Shown one piece after another: positions 7,494-14,894 of a DNA stretch of 17,283 nt. The notes under the pieces are model-generated. The model searched no databases, was not told the DNA's origin, and worked only from the letters and a program-made list of their open reading frames with translations. Origin of the DNA: UKL13-2 sp031430555 (GTDB taxonomy: Bacteria; Pseudomonadota; Gammaproteobacteria; Burkholderiales; Usitatibacteraceae); NCBI GenBank assembly GCA_031430555.1, contig JANPBQ010000200.1, forward strand, positions 1 through 17,283, in the 5' to 3' direction. Position 1 is the stretch's first letter. Each line of letters begins with the position of its first letter. Both the position numbers and the translations under genes were made by a program.

Positions 7494-8816
7494 GTGATCT
7501 CATTTATTGTTGTGGCGACCTTGATGTTGTTGGTGGCGCTGGCGTTTGTGTTGGTGCCGTTGTTGCGCAGAGCGCCGCGCGTGGCGGAGGACGGCGATGC
7601 GGGCGTGCTCGATTCCACCAGCAACATCGCCGTTTTTCGTTCCGCCAAGCGCGAAATTGAGGATGAATTTTCACGCGGCGTGATAAGTGCCGATGAGCGA
7701 GACGCGGCCTTGAACGAGCTATCGCAGCGGCTCGTCGACGAAGTCCCGGAAACCGCGAGTGAAAACGATGCGCGCGCGCCCACCACCGCGCCGCGCGCGT
7801 CATGGTGGTTGATCGGCATGCTGGGCGCGTTGTTGCCGGTGGCCGCGTTTTCGATCTACGCGGCGCTCGGCGCGCCAAAGGCATTGAATGGCGTGGCCAC
7901 GGCATCCGCACCGACACCCGAGCCCGCCGACAAATCGCCGATGTCGGACAAACAAATTGTCGCGATGGTCGATACGCTTGCGGAGAAAATGAAACAAAAC
8001 CCGGGCGACCCGAAAGGCTGGGTACTGCTGGCGCGCTCGCAAGGGGCGTTGGGGCGTTTTCCGGAAGCGTTAGCCGCCTACGAACGGGCGACGCAATTGT
8101 TGCCGAACGACGCGCAATTGCTCGCCGATTACGCCGATATAGCGGTGATGGCGCAGGAAGGCCGCTTCGATGGCCAACCGGCGGTGCTGATTCAGCGCGC
8201 ACTGAAGCTCGACCCCGCGAACCTCAAAGTGCTGGCACTGGCGGCGACGGCGGACATGCGGGCGGGCCGACGCACTGAAGCGGCCGTCAAATGGAAAAAA
8301 TTGAAGTCGCTGGTGGCGAAAGATTCGGATGATTCACGGCAAATCGACGCCATCATCGCCGAAGTGGAAGGTGGCCGCAGCGTCGCACCGCCCATATCCA
8401 CCGTTGCGCCAACCATACCGCCACCGCCATCCGCCGGCAGCAATTCGGCTGCCAACGCCGCCGCCATGAAAGTCACCGGAAAGGTCATGCTCGCCCCCGA
8501 GTTGGCCGCGAAAATCGCGCCCGGCGATACGCTGTTTGTATTCGCACGCGCCAAGCAGGGCTCGCGCATGCCGCTCGCGATTTTGCGGATTCCCGCGCCG
8601 TCGGCGGACAAATTTCCGCACGCTTTCGAGCTTACCGATGCGATGGCGATGGCGCCGGGAATGAATCTCTCGTCGGTCGCGGAAGTGGTGATCGAGGCGC
8701 GTATTTCGAAATCCGGTAATGCGCAATTGCAACCGGGCGATGTCTCGGGCGTGAGCGCGCCGGTGAAGCCGGGTGCGGCGAATGTCAACGTGACGCTGGC
8801 AACGGTGACGCCGTGA
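7494..8816 (+). CDS. ccmI: Cytochrome c maturation protein CcmI (CycH-like, TPR)
   Basis: The product is 440 residues with a GTG start. TM1 is at about 2-24, followed by a charged cytoplasmic loop (45-85, with the FRSAKREIEDEFSRGVISAD pattern of CcmI). TM2 is at about 103-126. A periplasmic TPR region at about 150-285 includes DPKGWVLLARSQGALGRFPE. After a Pro-rich linker (297-315) comes the C-terminal CycH-like domain from about 326 (VTGKVMLAPELAAKI, then PGDTLFVFARAK, then the conserved SRMPLAILR and LTDAMAMAPGMNL, then ARISKSGNAQLQPGD). CcmI holds apocytochrome c and delivers it to the CcmF/CcmH heme ligation complex. The stop overlaps the ccmA start by 4 bases (GTGA). Being first in the operon is unusual, since ccmI normally follows ccmH. 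The ribosome binding site is weak. Confidence 0.93.
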   Translation: MISFIVVATLMLLVALAFVLVPLLRRAPRVAEDGDAGVLDSTSNIAVFRSAKREIEDEFSRGVISADERDAALNELSQRLVDEVPETASENDARAPTTAPRASWWLIGMLGALLPVAAFSIYAALGAPKALNGVATASAPTPEPADKSPMSDKQIVAMVDTLAEKMKQNPGDPKGWVLLARSQGALGRFPEALAAYERATQLLPNDAQLLADYADIAVMAQEGRFDGQPAVLIQRALKLDPANLKVLALAATADMRAGRRTEAAVKWKKLKSLVAKDSDDSRQIDAIIAEVEGGRSVAPPISTVAPTIPPPPSAGSNSAANAAAMKVTGKVMLAPELAAKIAPGDTLFVFARAKQGSRMPLAILRIPAPSADKFPHAFELTDAMAMAPGMNLSSVAEVVIEARISKSGNAQLQPGDVSGVSAPVKPGAANVNVTLATVTP

Positions 8817-9460
8817 ACGATTCCGCGCCCGAGTTGCAATTGAGCGTGCATGCGCTCTGCTTGGCGCGCGGGCCAAAGCGTTTGTTTGCGGACTTGAATT
8901 GGCAACTCAATGCGGGGCAGGCGATGATCCTGCGCGGCGCGAATGGCTCCGGCAAGACCTCACTCCTGCGGGTGCTGGCGGGATTGACGGCGGCGGATGC
9001 TGGTGAGGTGCGTTGGCGCAATCAGCGCTGGTCACCGCTTTGCAACGCGCAGCGTGAATCGAGCCTGTATCTCGGCCATGCGAATGCCTTGAAGGGCGAA
9101 TTGAGCGCGGATGAAAATCTCATCGACGCGTTGGCGTTCGACGGCATCGAACCCGACGCTGCCGCGCGCGCCGCCGCACTCGATGCCGCCGGGCTCAACG
9201 GGCGCCATCATTTGCCGACGCGAAGACTATCGCAGGGGCAACAACGGCGCGTCGGTCTGGCGCGTCTTGCGTTGAGCCGTAAACCGCTATGGCTGCTGGA
9301 CGAACCCACCAACGCGTTGGACATCGATGGTGTTGCCTTGTTCACCGGTTTACTGGAAGCGCATTTGCGCGATGGCGGGCTCGCCTGCGTTGCCACGCAT
9401 TTGCCGCTCATGGTGTCGGCCACTATTCGCGAATTGTCGCTGGGCGGGAGCGCTGCTTGA
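8813..9460 (+). CDS. ccmA: Heme exporter ATP-binding protein CcmA
   Basis: The product is 215 residues with a GTG start overlapping the ccmI stop. It is an ABC ATPase with Walker A GANGSGKTS at 42-50, the signature motif LSQGQQRR at 139-146, Walker B LWLLDEP at 159-165, and the H-loop histidine in ATH at 196. The stretch LYLGHANALKGELSADENL (86-104) is typical of CcmA rather than other ABC proteins. CcmA hydrolyses ATP at the cytoplasmic face of the CcmABCD complex to release holo-CcmE. The length equals the family norm. It overlaps ccmB by 4 bases (TTGA), implying translational coupling. Confidence 0.95.
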   Translation: MNDSAPELQLSVHALCLARGPKRLFADLNWQLNAGQAMILRGANGSGKTSLLRVLAGLTAADAGEVRWRNQRWSPLCNAQRESSLYLGHANALKGELSADENLIDALAFDGIEPDAAARAAALDAAGLNGRHHLPTRRLSQGQQRRVGLARLALSRKPLWLLDEPTNALDIDGVALFTGLLEAHLRDGGLACVATHLPLMVSATIRELSLGGSAA

Positions 9461-10176
9461 GCGCCGCAATTTTTCGTTCCATTGAGGGCGCGTCGAAAGA
9501 ACTCGTGCCCGAACGCGCGTTGTGGCTTGCGGCGCGCCGCGATCTGGGACTGGGATTTCGATCAAAGGGTGAATTGATTCAGGCGCTCGCGTTTCTGGTG
9601 ATCGTCGTGAGTTTGTTTCCGCTCGCCATCGGGCCGGAGACGGCCCTATTGAAACGCATCGCACCCGGTGTAGTGTGGGTGGCGGCGCTGCTGTCGGTGC
9701 TGCTCACGCTGCCGCGCTTGTTCGGCAACGATTACGCCGATGGCACGCTGGAGCAATTGCTGCTGTCGCCGTATCCCCTCGCGCTGATCGTGGCGGGTAA
9801 AATCATCGCGCATTGGTTGATGACGGGCCTGCCGCTGACGCTGCTCGCACCGTTGCTGGGCTTGCAATTTGGTTTGACGGATGCGGAACTTGCGGTGCTG
9901 GCGGCGAGTCTGTTGCTGGGTACGCCGGTGTTGTCGATGATCGGTGCGATTGGTGCAGCGCTCACGCTGGGTGTGCGTGGCGGTTCGATTTTGATGGCGT
10001 TGCTGGTGCTGCCGTTGTATGTGCCCGTGCTGATTTTTGGTGCGGGCGCGGTGGCGCAAGTGGCGGCGTCCATCGATTATTCCGCCAACCTTTCGTTGTT
10101 GGGCGCGATGCTGCTGCTGGGTGGCCTCGCCGCACCGCTTGCCATCGCAAGCGCGTTGCGCATCTCATTGGATTAG
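9457..10176 (+). CDS. ccmB: Heme exporter membrane protein CcmB
   Basis: The product is 239 residues with about six membrane helices. The hallmark FLVIVVSLFPLAIGPE occurs at about 46-61, then PRLFGNDYADGTLEQLLLSP and a Gly-rich, hydrophobic C-terminal half. CcmB is the membrane partner of the CcmA ATPase. The start is uncertain: the TTG at 9457 gives a 4-base overlap with ccmA in keeping with the rest of the operon, but it adds about 20 residues before the usual CcmB N-terminus (WLAARRDLGLGFRSKGEL). A downstream GTG or TTG near 9505-9520 is possible. A 5-base gap separates it from ccmC. Identity is sure; the start is not. Confidence 0.9.
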   Translation: MSAAIFRSIEGASKELVPERALWLAARRDLGLGFRSKGELIQALAFLVIVVSLFPLAIGPETALLKRIAPGVVWVAALLSVLLTLPRLFGNDYADGTLEQLLLSPYPLALIVAGKIIAHWLMTGLPLTLLAPLLGLQFGLTDAELAVLAASLLLGTPVLSMIGAIGAALTLGVRGGSILMALLVLPLYVPVLIFGAGAVAQVAASIDYSANLSLLGAMLLLGGLAAPLAIASALRISLD

Positions 10177-10181
10177 GTGGC

Positions 10182-10916
10182 ATGAACCTCTACAAATTTT
10201 CCTCACCGGCACGCTTCTACCCACTGGCGGGAAAGCTGTGGCCATGGTTCGCGTCGCTGGCGGGATTGCTCGCGGTCGCGGGTTTGTGGCTGGGCTTGTT
10301 TGTCGCGCCGGTCGATTTTCAACAGGGCGAGGTGTACCGCATTTTGTATATTCATGTGCCGTCGTCGATCATCGGCATGTTCATTTATCTGGTGATGGCA
10401 GGCTACGGCGTGATGGCGCTTGCATTGAATACGCGAGTCTCGGCGATGATGATGGAAGCACTTGCGCCGACCGGTGCAATGTTCACCGCGATTGCGCTTT
10501 GGACGGGCTCGCTATGGGGCCGGCCGACCTGGGGTACGTACTGGGTGTGGGACGCGCGCATCACGTCCACGCTGTTGTTGCTGTTTTTGTATGTCGGTTA
10601 TCTGGCGCTCACGCACGCGATTGAAGACAAGCGCCGCGCCGACAAGGCGGGTGCGCTGTTGGTGATTGTCAGCTCGGTCAACGTGCCGATCATTTATTTT
10701 TCGGTCAAATGGTGGAACACGCTGCACCAAGGCTCGTCGATTTCGTTGGCAGGCAACGCGATCGCGTCACCCGCGATGCGCTGGGGATTGCTGTTGATGG
10801 TGCTGGCCTGCTGGGCGTATGCGGTGGCGATGTCGCTCGTGCGGGTGCGGGCGATCATCCGCGAACGCGAACACGAGGCGGGATGGATGACGGAGACTGG
10901 CGGAGGCAAATCATGA
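10182..10916 (+). CDS. ccmC: Heme trafficking protein CcmC
   Basis: The product is 244 residues with six membrane helices. The tryptophan-rich WWD heme-handling motif spans about 112-129 (WGRPTWGTYWVWDARITS). The two conserved external histidines are H58 (YIHVPSS) and H182 (LHQGSSIS). CcmC presents heme to CcmE and catalyses its covalent attachment. I chose the ATG at 10182 because AGGTGG sits four or so bases upstream and the open frame before it is only the ccmB shadow. The stop overlaps the ccmD start (ATGA). Confidence 0.95.
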   Translation: MNLYKFSSPARFYPLAGKLWPWFASLAGLLAVAGLWLGLFVAPVDFQQGEVYRILYIHVPSSIIGMFIYLVMAGYGVMALALNTRVSAMMMEALAPTGAMFTAIALWTGSLWGRPTWGTYWVWDARITSTLLLLFLYVGYLALTHAIEDKRRADKAGALLVIVSSVNVPIIYFSVKWWNTLHQGSSISLAGNAIASPAMRWGLLLMVLACWAYAVAMSLVRVRAIIREREHEAGWMTETGGGKS

Positions 10917-11065
10917 ATTGGGCGGAATTTTTTTCCATGGGCGGTCGCGGCTTTTATGTGTGGGGATCCTACGGCGCATTCGCGCTGGCGGTGATCGTCG
11001 AAATCTATTTGCTGCGGCAACGCGCCCGACGCGCGGCGGCGGACAACACAGGAAACCACTCGTGA
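10913..11065 (+). CDS. ccmD: Small membrane protein CcmD
   Basis: The product is 50 residues with one membrane helix (about 18-35, GSYGAFALAVIVEIYLLRQR) followed by a basic cytoplasmic tail. The conserved pattern FF.MGG.GFYVWGSYG near the N-terminus identifies CcmD. It helps release holo-CcmE from the CcmABC complex. A good GGAGG (10902-10906) lies six bases before the ATG. It overlaps both neighbours: ATGA with ccmC and GTGA with ccmE. Confidence 0.93.
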   Translation: MNWAEFFSMGGRGFYVWGSYGAFALAVIVEIYLLRQRARRAAADNTGNHS

Positions 11066-11556
11066 AATCGCGGCATCGTCGCCTACTCTGGATCGCACTG
11101 GGCCTCGCGGTGATCGCGGTCGCGACGGCGCTGGTGCTGAAGTCGTTCCAGTCCAATATTGTTTTCTTTTTCACGCCGAGCGAAGTGGCCGAAAAGAAGG
11201 CGCCGCAAGACCGCGCGTTTCGGCTCGGCGGTTTGGTGACCGTTGGCAGTGTGAAACGCAACGCCGATGGCTTGACGGTCAATTTCGATGTGACCGATAC
11301 CGCCAAGACAATTCCCGTGACCTTCACCGGTATCCTTCCCGATCTATTCAAGGAAGGCAAAGGCGTCGTCGCGCAAGGCAAAATAGATGCGAACGGCGTA
11401 TTTCGCGCAAGCGAAGTGCTGGCGAAGCACGATGAAAATTACATGCCGCCGGAAGCCGCCGAAGCGCTGAAAAGAGCCGGCCATCCAATCGAAGGCAAGG
11501 TGTTCGCCGGCCAGAAGCCGGTGGTCACGCAACCTGCAACCGGAGCGAAACCATGA
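11062..11556 (+). CDS. ccmE: Heme chaperone CcmE
   Basis: The product is 164 residues with a GTG start and an N-terminal signal anchor at about 8-27, then a periplasmic OB-fold beta domain. The covalent heme-binding histidine is H123 in VLAKHDENYMPPE, with Y127 as the likely axial ligand. Other family marks are RAFRLGGLVTVGSV (51-64) and FTGILPDLFKEG (88-99). CcmE carries heme from CcmC to CcmF. An AGGAAA lies 5' of the GTG. The stop overlaps ccmF by ATGA. Length and residues fit the normal His-type CcmE. Confidence 0.95.
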   Translation: MKSRHRRLLWIALGLAVIAVATALVLKSFQSNIVFFFTPSEVAEKKAPQDRAFRLGGLVTVGSVKRNADGLTVNFDVTDTAKTIPVTFTGILPDLFKEGKGVVAQGKIDANGVFRASEVLAKHDENYMPPEAAEALKRAGHPIEGKVFAGQKPVVTQPATGAKP

Positions 11557-13613
11557 TTCCCGAACTAGGCCAATTTTCGCTAATCCTTGCACTCTGCCTT
11601 GCGCTCACGATGGGCATCGTGCCGATGGTCGGCGCATTCCGGCGTGACACGCGATTGATGTCGCTCGCGCGACCGCTCGCGCACGGTCAATTCGTGTTTG
11701 TCGCGTTCGCCTTTGGCTGTCTCATCTACTCTTTCGTCACGAGTGACTTTTCGGTGCAAAACGTGGCCGCGAATTCGAACACCAAATTGCCGGTGTACTA
11801 CCGCGTGACCGCTTCATGGGGGTCGCACGAAGGCTCATTGTTGTTGTGGGTGCTGATGCTCTCCGGTTGGACATTCGCGGTGTCGATCTTCAGCCGCAAC
11901 TTGCCGCTGGAGGTGATTTCGCGCGTGCTCGCGGTGCTGGGATTGATCTCGGTGGGATTTTATTTGTTCATGCTGATCACCTCGAACCCGTTCGATCGCC
12001 TGATACCCGCCGCCATTGAAGGGCGCGATTTGAATCCGCTCTTGCAAGACCCCGGCATGATTTATCACCCGCCGACGCTCTACATGGGCTACGTCGGCTT
12101 TTCGGTCGCCTTCGCCTTCGCCGTTGCCGCGCTGATCGGCGGAAAACTCGATGCGACATGGGCGCGCTGGTCGCGACCGTGGACCACGGCGGCGTGGTGC
12201 TTTCTCACGATCGGCATTTGCCTGGGTTCCGCGTGGGCGTATTACGAATTGGGCTGGGGCGGCTGGTGGTTTTGGGATCCAGTCGAGAATGCATCCTTTA
12301 TGCCCTGGCTGGTCGGCACCGCGTTGATTCATTCGCTGGCGGTCACCGAGAAGCGCGGCATTTTCAAAAGCTGGACGGTGCTGCTTGCGATCATCGCTTT
12401 TTCGCTGTCATTGATGGGAACGTTTCTGGTGCGCTCCGGTGTGTTGACGTCGGTGCATGCTTTCGCGACAGATCCGCGACGCGGCGTTTTCATTCTCGCG
12501 TTTCTGGCGGTGGTGATCGGCGCTTCACTTGCGTTATACGCGTGGCGCGCGCCGCAGCTCGGTTTGGCGCGTGCGCCGCGCGCGTTCTCGCCGACGTCGC
12601 GCGAGTCCTTGCTGCTCGCCAACAATGTGTTGTTGCTGGTCGCCATGCTGGCGGTGATGCTCGGCACGTTGTATCCCTTGTTTCTCGATGCGCTCGGCAT
12701 GGGCAAGATTTCCGTCGGCCCGCCGTATTTTGATGCGGTGTTTTATCCGTTGATGGCACCGGCACTTTTTCTGATGGCGGTCGGGCCGATTTCACGCTGG
12801 CGCAACGCGACCTTGCCGGATTTGGTCGCGCGCTTGAAATGGGCGTTCGGCATCGCGGTGGCGGTTGGTATTGTGGTGCCGTTCCTGATGGGCAAATGGT
12901 TGCCGCTGGTGGCCCTGGGTTTGTTGCTGGCCGCGTGGATCGTGGCCGCGTGCACGACGGCGATCGTGCATCGATTCCAATCCACTCCGGCGAGCGGGTT
13001 CTTCGCCAAACTCACCGCCAACAGCCCGAGCTATTACGGCATGCACATTGCGCACATGGGCATCGCCGTGTTTGTGGTCGGCATCGCGCTGGTGAAGGGC
13101 TATGAATCCGAGCGCGATGTGCGATTGGCACCGGGACAAAGTGCCACTGAGCGCGGCGTTGAGTTCAAGTTTGTCTCGGTCAGTGAAAAGCCGGGGCCGA
13201 ACTACCGCGCTATCGTGGGTCGCTTCGAGATTTTTCGCGATGGCAAATTGGTCAATGTGATGTATCCCGAAAAACGCGCCTACGTCACCACCGGGCAAAC
13301 CATGACCGAGGCAGCAATCGATTCCAGCTTCACCGGCGACTTGTATGTCTCACTCGGCGAGCCGGTCGAGAATGCCGCGGACGGCGCATGGGGTGTGCGG
13401 ATTTACGTGAAACCGTTTATCGATTGGATCTGGTTCGGTTGCCTCATCATGGCCTTCGGCGGCGCGCTCGCGATCGCCGACAAACGCTACCGCCTCAAGA
13501 CGCCGCGCGCGGCCGCGGTCGTTGATTCTCCTGCTCCCCCGACCGCATCACGGGCGGGCGAAGGCACTAAACGCGGTCGCCGCCGCAAAGCCTCGCCGCA
13601 GGGTGCCGATTGA
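11553..13613 (+). CDS. ccmF: Heme lyase subunit CcmF
   Basis: The product is 686 residues with about 14-15 membrane helices. The WWD domain is at about 234-250 (GWGGWWFWDPVENASFMPW). Conserved histidines are at H172 (YHPPTLYMGY), H260 (ALIHSLAV), H302 (TSVHAFATDP) and in YYGMHIAHMG near 490. TASWGSHEGSLLLW at 86-99 is another signature. CcmF, with CcmH and CcmI, ligates heme from CcmE to the CxxCH cysteines of apocytochrome c. After the last helix there is a hydrophilic Pro/Ala and then Arg/Lys-rich tail of about 40 residues (ending RGRRRKASPQGAD), slightly longer than the ~650-residue family norm. The stop overlaps the ccmG ATG by one base (TGATG). Confidence 0.95.
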   Translation: MIPELGQFSLILALCLALTMGIVPMVGAFRRDTRLMSLARPLAHGQFVFVAFAFGCLIYSFVTSDFSVQNVAANSNTKLPVYYRVTASWGSHEGSLLLWVLMLSGWTFAVSIFSRNLPLEVISRVLAVLGLISVGFYLFMLITSNPFDRLIPAAIEGRDLNPLLQDPGMIYHPPTLYMGYVGFSVAFAFAVAALIGGKLDATWARWSRPWTTAAWCFLTIGICLGSAWAYYELGWGGWWFWDPVENASFMPWLVGTALIHSLAVTEKRGIFKSWTVLLAIIAFSLSLMGTFLVRSGVLTSVHAFATDPRRGVFILAFLAVVIGASLALYAWRAPQLGLARAPRAFSPTSRESLLLANNVLLLVAMLAVMLGTLYPLFLDALGMGKISVGPPYFDAVFYPLMAPALFLMAVGPISRWRNATLPDLVARLKWAFGIAVAVGIVVPFLMGKWLPLVALGLLLAAWIVAACTTAIVHRFQSTPASGFFAKLTANSPSYYGMHIAHMGIAVFVVGIALVKGYESERDVRLAPGQSATERGVEFKFVSVSEKPGPNYRAIVGRFEIFRDGKLVNVMYPEKRAYVTTGQTMTEAAIDSSFTGDLYVSLGEPVENAADGAWGVRIYVKPFIDWIWFGCLIMAFGGALAIADKRYRLKTPRAAAVVDSPAPPTASRAGEGTKRGRRRKASPQGAD

Positions 13614-14176
13614 TGGCGACCCCGACCGACACGAAACCGCTGGTGCGCGCGTGGCGCTATGCATTGCCGCTGGCGATTTTTTTCGCGCTGGTGTGGTTCA
13701 TGTGGAAAGGCCTCTCGCTCAACCCGCGCGAAATCCCGTCCGCGTTGCTGAATAAACCGGTACCGGCGTTTAACTTGCCCAGGCTTCACGATCCCGCCAA
13801 GACGCTCAGCAATGCCGACATGAAAGGCAAGGTCTGGTTGCTCAACGTGTGGGGCTCCTGGTGCGTGTCGTGCCGCTATGAACATCCGGTGTTGAACGCG
13901 CTCGCAAAACAGGGCGTGGTGCCGATCATCGGCCTCAATTGGAAAGACCGGCCAGAAGACGCGAAAGCATGGCTCGTGAAATTCGGTGACCCGTATCAGC
14001 TATCGGTGAGCGATCTTGAAGGCCGCGTGGCGATCGATTTCGGTGTATATGGTGCGCCGGAAACATTTGTCATCGATAAAGCGGGAATGATCCGCCACAA
14101 GCACACCGGGCCGATCAGCGAAGAAATGATGAGGGATACATTGGTGCCGATGATTCGTGAGTTGAACAAAGCATGA
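13613..14176 (+). CDS. ccmG: Thiol:disulfide oxidoreductase CcmG/DsbE
   Basis: The product is 187 residues. An N-terminal signal anchor (about 14-33) is followed by a periplasmic thioredoxin fold. The active site is WGSWCVSC (C84 and C87), and the cis-proline loop is GAPET with P149. The acidic/aromatic GLNWKDRPEDA insert near 107-117 is typical of CcmG. It keeps apocytochrome CxxCH cysteines reduced, working with CcmH. A TTG three bases earlier is in frame, but the ATG directly overlapping the ccmF stop is preferred. The TGA lies in an ATGA, the same coupling pattern as upstream genes, yet the ATG there leads into repeat DNA (see ccmH). Confidence 0.94.
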   Translation: MATPTDTKPLVRAWRYALPLAIFFALVWFMWKGLSLNPREIPSALLNKPVPAFNLPRLHDPAKTLSNADMKGKVWLLNVWGSWCVSCRYEHPVLNALAKQGVVPIIGLNWKDRPEDAKAWLVKFGDPYQLSVSDLEGRVAIDFGVYGAPETFVIDKAGMIRHKHTGPISEEMMRDTLVPMIRELNKA

Positions 14177-14217
14177 ATGAACCGCGAATCACCCAAGCCC
14201 TGTCTCGTGACGCCTTC

Positions 14218-14286
14218 CCCCGCGCAGGCGGGGGTCAAATATGGCGAATTCCCGCGACGCGACATTGGGCCCCCGCCTGCGCGGGG
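14218..14286. repeat. REP-like inverted pair in the ccmG-ccmH gap
   Basis: A 17-base unit at 14218-14234 (CCCCGCGCAGGCGGGGG) is perfectly inverted at 14270-14286. Each unit is itself a small hairpin (CCCCCGC-GCAG-GCGGGGG for the first), giving the two-REP, head-to-head layout of a BIME. GC content and style differ from the flanking coding DNA. It can fold in the ccm transcript and may attenuate or stabilise it. Confidence 0.75.
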
Positions 14287-14341
14287 AGAGGTGCCACGGA
14301 AATTTTGATGGATCGTGAATCCCGTCGCGATATTTCCCCAT

Positions 14342-14409
14342 CAAACTCCAGCACTGGCGCGGAGTTCAGGGCAAAAATGGCCGGAAAGGCTCGCCAATGC
14401 TGGAGTTTG
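14342..14409 (+). repeat. Dispersed ~68-bp palindromic element, copy 3, spanning the ccmH start
   Basis: Arms 14342-14359 (CAAACTCCAGCACTGGCG) and 14392-14409 are inverted repeats of 18 bp with one mismatch, separated by 32 bases. About 50 of 68 positions match copy 1 (minus strand), and the first half matches copy 2. The loop contains AGGG and the ATG at 14377, taken as the ccmH start. The right arm codes for part of the CcmH signal peptide. Confidence 0.75.
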
Positions 14410-14856
14410 CTATTGGGTCTCTCGTTGTTCGCGGTGAGCGCCGTCTACGCCCAAACGCCCACCCCCGAGATGCCGCCCATGAAACCCGAATTGGAATTGC
14501 GGCTGAAAAAACTTGAAACCGAATTGCGTTGCCTCGTCTGCCAAAACCAGACGTTGGCCGAATCGCCGGCCGGATTGGCGGGCGACCTTCGGCGCGAAGT
14601 GCGCTTGCTTGCCGAGAGCGGCAAGAACGACGCCGAAATCAAAGAACACTTGAAAGCGCGCTATGGCGATTTCGTACTTTACAAGCCGGAACTCGGCAGC
14701 AGAACGTGGTTGCTTTGGTTCGGACCGTTTGTGTTACTCGTGGGCGGTGCGGGTTTGGTGGTACTGATTCAGCGGCGTGTCCGTGCAGCCCCATCAACGC
14801 CTGCGGCACTGGCGGAAAAAGATCGCGCGCGCGCCGACAAACTCCTCGACGAGTAG
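14377..14856 (+). CDS. ccmH: Cytochrome c maturation protein CcmH (short form)
   Basis: From the ATG at 14377 the product is 159 residues. It has a signal peptide (about 1-25, ending AVYAQ), a periplasmic three-helix domain with the redox motif LRCLVCQNQTLAESPAGLAG (C52 and C55), and a C-terminal membrane anchor at about 110-131. This short, single-domain CcmH fits a genome with separate ccmI. It reduces apocytochrome thiols with CcmG and recruits substrate to CcmF. The frame is open back to an ATG at 14173 that overlaps the ccmG stop. That 68-residue extension is encoded by repeat DNA and would bury the signal peptide, so I reject it as the main start; 14308 is another in-frame ATG. AGGG about five bases upstream supports 14377. 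The gene is convergent with nhaR, 38 bases away. Confidence 0.88.
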   Translation: MAGKARQCWSLLLGLSLFAVSAVYAQTPTPEMPPMKPELELRLKKLETELRCLVCQNQTLAESPAGLAGDLRREVRLLAESGKNDAEIKEHLKARYGDFVLYKPELGSRTWLLWFGPFVLLVGGAGLVVLIQRRVRAAPSTPAALAEKDRARADKLLDE

Positions 14857-14894
14857 TCCGGCCACGCGTCGCGGTTTGGCCAGGAAACGAAGTC

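Noticed and set aside
9813..10181. Upstream extension of the ccmC frame
   Set aside because: It is a shadow of ccmB in another frame. The ATG at 10182 has a ribosome binding site and gives the family N-terminus.
14173..14376. Extended N-terminus for CcmH from the ATG overlapping the ccmG stop
   Set aside because: The 68 residues come from REP-like and palindromic repeat DNA, and they would place the clear signal peptide in the interior. I use the ATG at 14377.
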